Below, piece after piece: positions 30,701 to 39,600 of a DNA stretch of 43,875 nt (positions are counted from its first letter, which is position 1; every line of letters starts with the position of its first letter). The translations under genes and the position numbers were made by a program. The stretch is from RUG626 sp964411785 (GTDB lineage: Bacteria; Bacillota; Clostridia; Oscillospirales; Oscillospiraceae): assembly GCA_964411785.1 (NCBI GenBank), contig CAYPMJ010000003.1, positions 1-43,875 on the forward strand, in the 5' to 3' direction. The notes beneath the pieces are model-generated. The model was not told where the DNA came from. It made no database searches and worked only from the letters and a program-made list of their open reading frames with translations.

Positions 30701-32765
30701 CGCCTACTATAAAACCGGCGACACGGTGGGCAGCGAGACGCTTACCGAGGATAGGGCAGAGGAGCTTAACACCATAGACGTGGCCTTCTCGCTGACGCCT
30801 GTCTCCACCAGCAAGTCCGACGAGGGCACAAGCTTCGACATAATAATCTGGTCTGACACGTCCATAGATTTTGACGTGTACCGGAGATGCGTAACGGAGG
30901 ACGGAACAACGGCTTGGGAGAAGATGCCGGGCTCCGGCAAGACCACCCTTGACGCGAGCTACGATGGTGAGTTCATGGGTCAGAGCTTCTACTACACCAG
31001 GCGCGGCCTTGAGCCCACAAGCCCGTTCCCGGATCTTCCAAGCCTTGATGAGGACACGGTGTATCAGTACGCAATACACATAACGAAGCTTGAGGAGAAC
31101 TCCGTGAGGGCCACCTGGAGCCAGAGCGTACGCTTCCACGTCTCGGTGGTGTCGGGCTCAAATAACGGACTTCTGAGCCTGGCCACAGATATAACGGAGG
31201 ATAAATTTGCCGAGCTCACCGCCCAGGGCGCCGCCCTGGAGGACATAAGCTCCCCTGCCAACTACACCATAACAGCCCCCTTCACCGACACCATCCCGCC
31301 TGTGTTCATGAGCGGCTTCCCCACGTTTGAGACCGGGGATTCGAGCGTACAGATGACGGTGCTTCTTGACAGGCCCGGAACAGTCTACTACGTCGTGGCC
31401 CCCGCGGGGGACGTGGTGACGCAGCAAAACGGCGTGAATGTGAGCTACGACAACCCGGACATCCCCACCATGATACCCGTCGAGGGCGCCCAGACGGGGG
31501 ATAAGGAGCAGCTTAGCCCCACGGAGCTCTTCCTTGTGACCCAGCCCACGCCCAGCAACATACACACCCCCTCCTTCCGCGGCAACGACAGCATAAAGAG
31601 CGGGAACGTGGCGGTGGGGACGGGCGCCGTGCCCATAACGGTGTCGGATCTGCACGCGAACACGGAGTACTTTGCCTACTTCGTCATAAAGGGCACAGGG
31701 CCTATATACTCAGAGCAGGTCATGCTCTATAAGTTCAAGACTGACGAGGTGTCAAGGCCCGTCATAACCCTTGACATGTCAAACCCCACCGTCTACATAA
31801 CAAGCGACCGGGACGCGGTGGTCGATTACCTTGTCGTCTCCTACAACTCAAGCCAGCTAAGCGACCTGCTGACAAAGCAGTTTATTAGCACCGACGTGAT
31901 AAGGACTGACCTCACATCGGCTGAGGAGGCGGAGCTTGAGCAGTACTCAACCCTCACGGTCCTCCAGGCCCTTGGCACAAGCGCCGTCGTCAGCAGCGGG
32001 GGCACGTCGGAGGGCACGGTCTTTGACAAATTCGCCAGCACGAGCTACAAAAACCAGCTTGCCGACTACATCCGGGGCACGTCGGTGGACACGGCGGGGC
32101 GCGTCATCGGCGTGGGCCATGACCTGGCCGTGAACGTGGGCAAGAGAGTGGAGGTGGACTGCGGGGACATGACGATGTCCGAACGGGCACAGTACGCGTT
32201 CCTGGCGGTGGGCCGGAGCACCTTAGGCTCCTCAGACGCCTTCCGGGCCATATACCCGCTCACAAAGGTGGACAAGGACCCGCCCATCGTCACCGCCATA
32301 CAGTCGGTGCTGGTGATGGACCCCGACGGTCAGGACGGCGACAGTGTGGTGAAGTCCACCACATGCAGCGGTATGATATCCCTCACCTTCAGCGAAAACC
32401 TCTATTACCTCGACGAGTCCAAGAGCCCACCCACCCTCTACGGCATCGACCTGGGCCCGTTAAGCCGCGACACCGGCACCGGCTTCATAGCGGCGTGCTC
32501 CAAGCCCTTCATCCAGAGCGTCTACGCCGGCTCTTCCGGCACTATCGCGCCGAGAAGCGACGGCGAAGCGGGTGTGCACACCCTTGTCCTTGATATTGTG
32601 GTTGAACATGTCCCCAACGGCTCCTACATCACCTTCGGAGGGAACCTGTGCGACCAGTTCCAGAACGTGAGAGGCGTGGCGCTGACGGTATCGGTCAGCT
32701 TCACGACGGTTGACGGGGAGACCGTACCCACCGTCTGGATAACGCCCGCCTGGGACGGCCGATGA
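27741..32765 (+). CDS. Giant SLH-anchored surface protein with beta-helix and fibronectin-like repeats
   Basis: From ATG 27741 (AAGGAG five bases upstream) the product has 1674 residues. Signal peptide: about 1-36, cleavage after AQA. Three SLH domains follow (about 37-210; ACTRAMFVSMVNRAYGY, LTREQVLVMLARNM, VTRGEVAIMLCRAIGEL), which bind pyruvylated wall polymer. About 220-440 is a repetitive strand-rich region (ATLKDTLVTGNLYISGG, LLNTTASGLIIDNM), probably a beta-helix. From about 450 there are modules opening (T)PxFxxGYP and holding SGTVYWAIS-, CYIYYALFP-, GTVYYVVAP-like strands at about 450, 563, 673 and 1183. Ig-like parts of SbsA type contain FSENVLQ (near 820) and FSENLYYL (near 1550). 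There is no sortase motif or enzyme motif. It is probably a cell-wall-bound adhesin or fibre. A perfect hairpin follows the gene. Confidence 0.9.
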   Translation: MKNRKQRWLERLTALALAFALLAALVPSVTTVAQAASFADPYMEKLYNMGILLGSDGGLEPEAACTRAMFVSMVNRAYGYDEVGPVPFSDINPDDRRQWYADDIAIAYNAGYFTGVPGNLADASGVLTREQVLVMLARNMRMEPVTGENTYFDDSRSFSAWSRGYVEPAVKAGLIEGYSDNTYRPLNYVTRGEVAIMLCRAIGELVQDEGVTSLDVVSGNVTISASNATLKDTLVTGNLYISGGLGLGGVTLDNVTVLGDIVVAGTGEAEAGEDSVVLLNTTASGLIIDNMKGQYMSIRTEGDTTIDSTTVRTEAYIQDRSPSGQGLKSIVLDGDQGARFTLSGNLEDVLNLTPGARLLVSTGTVQTVTMDETAAGSTLTLDFNTTANKVNLDTGTAVLGNGDIKELNVTTTGSSTTMLPDTINIRPGITASIAGTTMDNTLAQESSSTPRLLSGYPAVEDIASTTASLVFAANKSGTVYWAISSTTDGSVSENELINGSSTSTTIKKSGSVKITASDTEQTAKVTGLTAGGSYYLSSVMVDARGVASAVKVISFSTTDSSTPGFATGYPEISLYTETSAQAAVMTTKSCYIYYALFPKGSSAPSAEDFRAGALDGNYGSGKIYAVRNTPEYFYVNNRVLNELESYDLYIMLSDADNGKNSAVKKLTFTMPDRTAPVFLTEPVVSGVKATSISFTVTMDEACTVYWVAVLAGSKYPKPAEDTEGDTEPLDSQYAKVQVMAGLNCVKSGKVSAKAEKETSFTISSLTSQTSYDIYYLAKDSAGNCSAAVQKLTASTEDKEPPTASQSFNRYEGTNTDVPYADTDVTVTFSENVLQASTNKRLIDLYDAVEAARASGSESAIEEAKNTLAKALRKTILFYNDTGSGNPQVVAERTSDSDTGDWVIDYRNAVLSYVDAKLSITFRSVVSEDDPDDMLPALSLNSGSTYYFQIEDIADTSSAKNLMGVTKLPRFTTISALVAIKDVNETDLAYYKTGDTVGSETLTEDRAEELNTIDVAFSLTPVSTSKSDEGTSFDIIIWSDTSIDFDVYRRCVTEDGTTAWEKMPGSGKTTLDASYDGEFMGQSFYYTRRGLEPTSPFPDLPSLDEDTVYQYAIHITKLEENSVRATWSQSVRFHVSVVSGSNNGLLSLATDITEDKFAELTAQGAALEDISSPANYTITAPFTDTIPPVFMSGFPTFETGDSSVQMTVLLDRPGTVYYVVAPAGDVVTQQNGVNVSYDNPDIPTMIPVEGAQTGDKEQLSPTELFLVTQPTPSNIHTPSFRGNDSIKSGNVAVGTGAVPITVSDLHANTEYFAYFVIKGTGPIYSEQVMLYKFKTDEVSRPVITLDMSNPTVYITSDRDAVVDYLVVSYNSSQLSDLLTKQFISTDVIRTDLTSAEEAELEQYSTLTVLQALGTSAVVSSGGTSEGTVFDKFASTSYKNQLADYIRGTSVDTAGRVIGVGHDLAVNVGKRVEVDCGDMTMSERAQYAFLAVGRSTLGSSDAFRAIYPLTKVDKDPPIVTAIQSVLVMDPDGQDGDSVVKSTTCSGMISLTFSENLYYLDESKSPPTLYGIDLGPLSRDTGTGFIAACSKPFIQSVYAGSSGTIAPRSDGEAGVHTLVLDIVVEHVPNGSYITFGGNLCDQFQNVRGVALTVSVSFTTVDGETVPTVWITPAWDGR

Positions 32766-32788
32766 CCATAGAAAGATACAGAAAATGT

Positions 32789-32820
32789 CACGGAAACCGG
32801 TCTTTATGCCGGTTTCCGTG
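32789..32820 (+). terminator. Perfect 12-base hairpin after the giant SLH gene
   Basis: CACGGAAACCGG (32789-32800) and CCGGTTTCCGTG (32809-32820) are exact complements around an 8-base loop, 24 bases past the stop. No T-run follows (AAGGTCTTGTT), so it may be a leaky terminator or a processing signal between the two SLH genes. Confidence 0.6.
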
Positions 32821-32888
32821 AAGGTCTTGTTAAGGCCGGGACCTTTGGAAGGTGCGGGTAAAATAATTTCCGTTAGGAGGTTATGTAA

Positions 32889-35800
32889 ATGAAAAAAATA
32901 TTCTGGCGGCTCTCCGCTTTTCTTCTGTCGCTCTTGCTTATTATGGCGCTTGTTCCCACCGCCCTTGCCGACAGCAGCGACACAGGCAGTGACACAGGCA
33001 GCGACGCAGGAGACAACACCGGGGATACGGAGGATACCGGCGATGGCGGCACGGCGACAATACCCCCCGGCATGAGCTTTGGCATCCGTCTCACGCCCGA
33101 GACAGTCACCTTAAACGGGAGCGGCACAAAGGCGTTAAGCTACTCCGTCGGCATAAGTAACCCCAACAGCGCCGATGTGCCCGATTACTCCATCGACTGG
33201 GCGACCTCGGACGAGAGCATCGCGACTGTGACGGCAGCCGACGGCACGACGCCCCCCACCCCGAGCCCCTGTACCTCGCCGCAGGGGACGGTGCTTGTTA
33301 ATGCGGTGGGGCCCGGCAATGCCACCATAACGGCGACCGTAACCGTTGGAGGCGAGGCGGCTCCGAACGCGTCGGCCACAGTATCCGTCTCGGTCGGCGG
33401 CGTCACGCTCTCGGCCCCGGACAACAGGACGCAGCTTGTGATCGGCGCCGGCATGCAGATGGGTATAACCCGCTCGGGCGCGGCTGAGAACATCGCCCTC
33501 TCCGACTGGCGCTGGACAGTGGACAACAGCGACATAGCGTCGGTTAACACCTCAGGCTACGTCACCGGCATCTCCGAGGGCAGCGTCACCATAACATGCC
33601 GCGGCACGTATGAAGGCGTCACCTTCGAGGCGAGCTACGGCCTCTCCATCGTCCGCAACAGGGCGGCGTCCATCGACGGTTATCTCACAAACGGCCTCAT
33701 GAGCTTCTCGTCGCTCATAACAAGCTTCACCGGCGGCTGTCAGTCGCTGCTGGGGAGCTCTCTGAGCTACATAACGAACCTTTCCGTATCGCCGAGCCAG
33801 GGGACGCTCTACATAGGGTATGTGTCCGAGTCCGACACCGGCTCCGGCGTCGCCACCTCCCAGGTGTTCTACCTCTCCGGCAGCGGCTCGCTCCAGACCG
33901 TCACCTTTGTGCCGAAGTCCGATTTCACCGGCACCGCCACCATCTCCTACACCGGCTACGCTGTGAACGGGCAGTCCTACACAGGCGAGGTGCTCGTCAC
34001 CGTGTCCCGGAGCAATTCAACGGAGATAAGCTACTCTGTGAAGGTGGGGGAGTCCGTGTCCTTCAGGGCGGCGGACTTCTCAAGCTACTGCTACAACACC
34101 ACCGGGCGCCCGGTGAGCTATGTCCTCTTCACACCTCCCGCCGCCCGTTACGGGACTCTCTACTATAACTACACAAGCCCCGACATATACGAGGGCTTTG
34201 TGTACGCCAACACGAGGTACTACAGAACCGACAGCCCCACAATCGACCGCATCACCTTTGTCCCCAACGAGAACTTCGAGGGGAGCTTCACCATATCCTT
34301 CACCATGTACGACTCCTCCGGAGGACTTGCCTCCGGGAGCATACGCATGACGGTCTCAAATCCCGCCGGCGGGACGGATACGGCCATAACATACACTGTC
34401 CGCACAGGCGAGAAGGTGTACCTCAATGAGGACGACTTTACTCAGATCTGCTATGACGAGACGGGCTACGGCCTTAACTATATCCGCTTCACCTCCATCG
34501 CCTACACCTCCTACGGCTCGCTCTACAACGGGTCCAACAGCCGCGCCTCCACCGGCGTAAACTACTATCTCTCCGGCTCCACCTACCTCATAAGCAACCT
34601 CAACTTCTACGCCAACGGCACAAGCAGCGATAACGGGACCGTGACCCTGGTCTACACAGGCGTCAACACCCGGGGCGGGACCTTCTCCGGGACAGTGCTC
34701 ATATCCGTTGTGACGGGCGGGGCCCTCTCCTACACCGTCAAGGCCGGGCAGCGGGTGTATTTTGACGAGGACGACTTTGCCGAGGCGAGCTTTGACTCAA
34801 CCGGCTACGGCCTCTCCAGCATACGTCTTGACGGGCTCCCGGACTATAGCAAGGGCACGCTTTACGCAGGGACGACGGCAGCCGTGACCGGTGCGTCCTA
34901 CTACTACAGAACCGGCTCCAGCGGCCGGCTCCTCAGGGAGCTAAACTTCGTCGCAAGCTCAGATTACCACGGGACGCTTGTGATCCCCTTCACAGGCTAC
35001 GATGTGCACGGCAGCACCTTCCCTGGCGAGATAACGATTGTAGTCTCCCCGGCCGGCTCCGCCATAAAGTACGAGCTTAAGAGCGGCCAGAAGCTGCGCT
35101 TTGACCCCGAGGACTTCTCAGACGCAAGCTACGACGAGACAGGCTATGAGCTAAGCTATATACGCTTCACAAGTCTGCCGACCTCAAGTCAGGGCACCCT
35201 TTACGCCAACGACAGCAACACCCGTGTATACTTAAACTCCGCGTACTACTACTCCGGCTCCTACAGTCTTCTGAAGAACATGAACTTTGTGGCCTCGTCA
35301 AGCTTCACAGGGAGCCTTGAGCTGCCCTTCACCGGCATGAGCGTCCACGGAACAAGCTTCAGCGGCACACTCACCTTGACGGTGACGGCTGCCGGAACCG
35401 TCAAGAGCGTCTATTACGAGTCCACAGGGCCGGCGGTGTCCCTGCGCCCGGCCGATTTCTCCGCCGCCCTTGAGAACGCCCTCTCAGATGACCTTGCGAG
35501 CATCAGGTTCTCCGCTCCCTCAAGCTCCCTCGGGACGCTGTACCTTGACTACATATCGCCCATTCAGCACAGCGACTTCTCCTCCACAAAAAGCTATGCG
35601 CTGCTTGACGTGTCGCGCATATCCTTCCTCCCCAAGGCGAGGACCTCCGGCGCTGTGTACATAACCTATACGGCAACAGATGCGAGCGGCAACACCTGCT
35701 CAGGCTCTGTGAGAGTGCAGGTGTCCGAGCCCACCGTGTCCGCCTATTTTGACGACATGGAGAACGACACCTGGGCTGTCCAGTCGGTGGACTTCCTTCG

Positions 35801-36275
35801 CTACTACAACATCCTCCTGGGCTCCGACGGCAACGGCTTTGACCCCAGGGGACTTACAAGACGCGCGGACTTCATCCTCATGCTGAGCCGCGTCTTCACC
35901 TTCGCCCCCGCCGACAGCTGCACCTTCCGGGACGTGTACGAGACCGACTACTACTATGACGCCCTGGCCTCCGCCCAGGCCCTGGGCATCGTCGAGAGCA
36001 CCGGCACCTTCAGCCCGCTCTCGCCGATTACCTTTGAGGACGCCATCGTCTACCTCTACCGCTGTCTCAAACTCAGCGGCGACGTGGAGCCCGGAACAGC
36101 TGCCGACCTTCTCCCCTTCGTCGACCGCGGCCAGGTCTCCTCGGGCGCCGTGGAGGCCATGGGCGCACTGGTGCGCCTCGGCGTGGTCCTGGGCGACGAC
36201 ACCGACAGGCTGCGCCCCCAGGAGCCCCTCGCAAGAAGCCAGATGGCGGCCCTCATCCACAGAATGGTCGCCTGA
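32889..36275 (+). CDS. SLH-anchored surface protein with Ig-like and six ~115-residue repeats
   Basis: The 1128-residue product begins with a signal peptide (MKKIFWRLSAFLLSLLLIMA, cleavage after ALA near 29) and a Ser/Asp/Gly linker. Two Big_2-like Ig domains follow (about 66-257, with DWATSDESIATVTAADG and WTVDNSDIASVNTSGYV). From about 298 to 950 there are six repeats of roughly 80-117 residues. Each has a YxVKxGExVxF strand, a DDF/EDF turn, a TGYxLxxIRF strand and GTLYxx, and ends in FxGTxxIxYTGY plus a V-V strand. Three SLH domains close the protein (about 953-1128; LTRRADFILMLSRVF, ITFEDAIVYLYRCLKL, LARSQMAALIHRMV). SLH placement is C-terminal, opposite to the preceding gene. AGGAGG lies eight bases before the ATG. 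It is probably a wall-bound stalk or adhesin. Confidence 0.9.
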   Translation: MKKIFWRLSAFLLSLLLIMALVPTALADSSDTGSDTGSDAGDNTGDTEDTGDGGTATIPPGMSFGIRLTPETVTLNGSGTKALSYSVGISNPNSADVPDYSIDWATSDESIATVTAADGTTPPTPSPCTSPQGTVLVNAVGPGNATITATVTVGGEAAPNASATVSVSVGGVTLSAPDNRTQLVIGAGMQMGITRSGAAENIALSDWRWTVDNSDIASVNTSGYVTGISEGSVTITCRGTYEGVTFEASYGLSIVRNRAASIDGYLTNGLMSFSSLITSFTGGCQSLLGSSLSYITNLSVSPSQGTLYIGYVSESDTGSGVATSQVFYLSGSGSLQTVTFVPKSDFTGTATISYTGYAVNGQSYTGEVLVTVSRSNSTEISYSVKVGESVSFRAADFSSYCYNTTGRPVSYVLFTPPAARYGTLYYNYTSPDIYEGFVYANTRYYRTDSPTIDRITFVPNENFEGSFTISFTMYDSSGGLASGSIRMTVSNPAGGTDTAITYTVRTGEKVYLNEDDFTQICYDETGYGLNYIRFTSIAYTSYGSLYNGSNSRASTGVNYYLSGSTYLISNLNFYANGTSSDNGTVTLVYTGVNTRGGTFSGTVLISVVTGGALSYTVKAGQRVYFDEDDFAEASFDSTGYGLSSIRLDGLPDYSKGTLYAGTTAAVTGASYYYRTGSSGRLLRELNFVASSDYHGTLVIPFTGYDVHGSTFPGEITIVVSPAGSAIKYELKSGQKLRFDPEDFSDASYDETGYELSYIRFTSLPTSSQGTLYANDSNTRVYLNSAYYYSGSYSLLKNMNFVASSSFTGSLELPFTGMSVHGTSFSGTLTLTVTAAGTVKSVYYESTGPAVSLRPADFSAALENALSDDLASIRFSAPSSSLGTLYLDYISPIQHSDFSSTKSYALLDVSRISFLPKARTSGAVYITYTATDASGNTCSGSVRVQVSEPTVSAYFDDMENDTWAVQSVDFLRYYNILLGSDGNGFDPRGLTRRADFILMLSRVFTFAPADSCTFRDVYETDYYYDALASAQALGIVESTGTFSPLSPITFEDAIVYLYRCLKLSGDVEPGTAADLLPFVDRGQVSSGAVEAMGALVRLGVVLGDDTDRLRPQEPLARSQMAALIHRMVA

Positions 36276-36494
36276 GAAAGCGATAAGCTATCCTCAGCTC
36301 CCCGCGCTCTTCAGCTCCCAGCGCACCTCATCCCCCCTTTAAGCTCCCCCCATTTTAGGAGAGCCTTGCATGAAGGGGGGGATGGCAGCTATAGTCCCGC
36401 TGCAGCGCGTACGCTGCGCTCTGAGGGCTGTGGTCTGGCGCATGGCAAGCGGCAGTGAGCGGCGGCTTTGTTGAGTAAAAATGCAAAATAATCC

Positions 36495-36523
36495 TTGCGT
36501 AATGCATTTCAATATGGTAGAAT
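36495..36523 (+). promoter_or_regulatory. Vegetative promoter of the GH3 operon
   Basis: TTGCGT (36495-36500), a 17-base spacer and TAGAAT (36518-36523) form a good housekeeping promoter with start near 36530 and a leader of about 110 bases. Confidence 0.72.
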
Positions 36524-36550
36524 AGCACAAAGCGGCTGTTCTGCCATATT
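36511..36550. promoter_or_regulatory. Operator-like inverted repeat over the GH3 -10 box
   Basis: AATATGGTAGAA (36511-36522) and TTCTGCCATATT (36539-36550) are complementary at 11 of 12 positions around a 16-base centre. The left arm covers the -10 box, so a dimeric repressor bound here would block transcription. The regulator is not in the window. Confidence 0.5.
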
Positions 36551-36642
36551 TCTTTTGTGGCGCACATCATGGGGAGCGGGGACGCATTTTTGGTTGCGTT
36601 TCCAGGTGCAGCTGACTTATCATATAAACGAGGAGGATGAAA

Positions 36643-39600
36643 ATGTTAAGGAAAACCAATTTGTGGCGCGGTCTGACGCTGGTGTTTGCCCTGCTGCTGG
36701 CGGTGAGCTTAGTGGCCTCCAGCATTCTGGAGTCATACCGCACCAGTGTCGACGCCTTTTTCGGCACGCGCAGCCAGCAGGTGGTAACAGAGCAGTCGGA
36801 GGACGGCTCCGACGCCTGGACGTTTCTATCGAGCTTCAAAACAGCTGCCGAGGCGTATGAGGGACTCCGGGAATTTGCAATACGTGAGTCCCAGGAGACA
36901 TATGCGCTTCTGAAGAACACCGACGACGCGCTGCCCCTTGCGTCCAACGCAAAGATCACCCTCATGGGCATACGCTCATATGCCCCTGTCTACTCAAACG
37001 AGGGCGGCAGCGTCACCGACGGCAAATCCACAGTGCAGATCTTTGACGCATTCGCAGAGCGCGGCTTCCAGCTCAACCCGTCCATGCTGGCCGCGTACGC
37101 CAAATATTTCTCCGACAAGACCTGGACTACCCCGCAGTTCGGAGGCGGAATTCTCCCCTCCTACGCCGACATAACCGCCTTTGACGACCCGTGCGAGCTC
37201 ACAATGTCCGAGCTTGCGGCTCTGAACCCCGATTACAGCTCCCAGTACGCCGAGTACTCCGACGCCGCCATCGTCGTCGTTGGCCGTCCAGGCGGGGAGA
37301 ACGCGTACTATTACCCCGGCTCTGAGGGCCTTGCGGACGGTGTCCACACCGTGACTGGCAATATTCTCTCCCTCAGCGACGAGGAGATGGAGGTAATTGA
37401 GGAGGCGAAGGCCAATTTTGACAAGGTCATCGTGCTCATCAACGCCACAAACCCCATGGAGATAGGCAATCTGGCCGAGGACCCGGAGATTGACGCAATT
37501 CTCTGGATAGGCTACCCCGGAGCCTACGGCTTCTACGGTGTGGCAGACGTGCTGAACGGCACAATCTCCCCGTCGGCGCACCTGGGCGACACCTTCGCCA
37601 AAAACAGCGCCCTTGCGCCGGCTATGATGAACTTCGGCGACATCCCCTGGTCCAACGCCGGCGATTTTGACTCGGTTTACGCCGTAAACTCCTACCTTGT
37701 GGAGAGCGAGGGCATCTACACCGGCTACCGCTACTACGAGACGCGCTACGCCGACATCGTCCTTGGCAACGGCGGCTCCCAGGCCTCCGCCGGCACATAC
37801 GCAAACTCTGACGGGACCGTCGCCACAGCCGACGGTGTCTGGGACTACTCAAACGAGGTGGTCTACCCCTTCGGATACGGCCTCTCCTACACCACCTTTG
37901 AGCAGACTCTCGACGACGTCGTGCTCCACGGCGACAAGCGCACAGCCGAGGTGACGGTGACTGTCACAAATACGGGCTCCGTCGCCGGCAAGAGCGTAAT
38001 ACAGCTCTACGCTCAGGCCCCCTACACCGATTACGACAGGCAGTACGGGGTGGAGAAGTCCGCAATTCAGCTGATGGACTTTGAAAAGACAAACACCCTT
38101 GCAGCCGGCGAGAGCCAGACCATAACCATGACGGTGGACATGTCGAATCTGGCAAGCTACGACTACCAGAACGCCAAGACGTTTATTGTGGACCCCGGCG
38201 AATACTACTTTGCCATCGGCGAGGACGCCCACGACGCACTGAATAACGTCCTTGCCGCTCAGGGGAAGACAACAGCCGACGGCATGACGGCAGACGGCGA
38301 CGCCTCCAAGACCTGGAGCTGGACGTGGACCGGCGACGTTGACGCCGACACCTTCTCCGTGAGCTCCACCGGCGTCGAGATAACAAATCGCCTGAGCGAC
38401 GGGGACTTCGCCATGGATATAAACGCGTTCCTCCCGGGAACGGCCACCTATCTCAGCCGCTCCGACTGGGACGGGACCTTCCCCGAGACCATCACCGGCC
38501 TCACGGCGGACGCAAATCTCACGCGCCTTCTCAAAAACGACCTCAAGACCATAAGCACAACCGACGACACCTCGGACCTGGTGTTCGGCGACACCTCAAG
38601 CACGCTCACCCTCAATGACCTCAAGGGCGCAGATTACGACGACCCCAGGTGGGATGAGCTCATTAACAAGGCCACGGTGGACGAATTTCTCACCTTCGCC
38701 GCCAACGCCTTCCACAACATCCAGAACATCGACTCCGTCGGCCTTCTCCAGTACGGCGCAGACGACGGCCCCGGCGGCTCCGACTCCCACTACCTGACCG
38801 AGGGACAGTACCAGGGCACGGCGTACGTGGACGCGGCCGATTACGACTACGGTACGAGGGTGGCTACGACGCCTCAGAACCTCGCCTACAGCTGGAACAA
38901 GGAGCTCTCCTATGAGTACGGAGCAATAATTCTGGGCGAGTCCACCTTAGTTCTGAACCTCCCCATCATGATAGGCCCCGGCGGGAACATCCACCGCCAC
39001 GCCTGGAACGGGCGCGGGGGCGAGTACTACTCAGAGGATCCCATTCTCTCCGGCTTCATAGGCTCCGCAAACGTCCAGGGCGCACAGTCCAAGGGGTGCC
39101 TTGTGAACGTGAAGCACATAGCCTTCAATGACCAGGAGATCAACCGCTCCGGAATAGCCATATTCATGAATGAGCAGAAGGCCAGAGAGCTTGAGCTGCG
39201 AAACCTCCAGCAGATGCTCACCGGCGCAGGCAAGCCGGCCTCCATGGCCGACGACGAGGAAGCCTACACCGTCGGCGCTCTCGGAGTCATGAGCTCCTAT
39301 AACCGCATCGGCGCTGTCGCGCCCAGCGCGAACAAGGCCGTCATGGTCGACATCATGCGTGACGAGTGGGGCTTCAAGGGCTACAACGTCACCGACTTCA
39401 CCGGAGTTTCACCCAAGGCCGCGCCCAAGGAGTCAATTCTCTATGGGACGACAGCGTTCTGCGGCTTCGGCGTCGACGCCAGCATCACCTACTGGTCCGG
39501 GGACGCGCTCAAGGGCGACAGGGAGATGCTGCTGGCTGTGAAGCAGGACCTCCACTATCTGCTCTACGCCCTGGCAAACTCCGCCGCCATGAACGGAGTG

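Larger units (their letters stand above)
36276..36642. other. Intergenic region with hairpin, GC-rich repeat-like block and promoter
   Basis: These 367 bases hold no supported gene. CATCCCCCCTT (36329-36339) and AAGGGGGGGATG (36373-36384) form a stem past the SLH gene. A GC-rich block at about 36385-36475 with short inverted pieces (GCAGCGCGTACGCTGC) resembles an interspersed intergenic repeat. An AT-rich stretch with a sigma-70-type promoter and an operator-like inverted repeat follows. The GH3 ribosome binding site GAGGAGG ends at 36636. Confidence 0.5.

Noticed and set aside
36420..36475. Resemblance of GGCAGTGAGCG to the lac promoter region of Escherichia coli, suggesting vector contamination
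   Set aside because: The match is only about a dozen bases and the flanks do not continue it.
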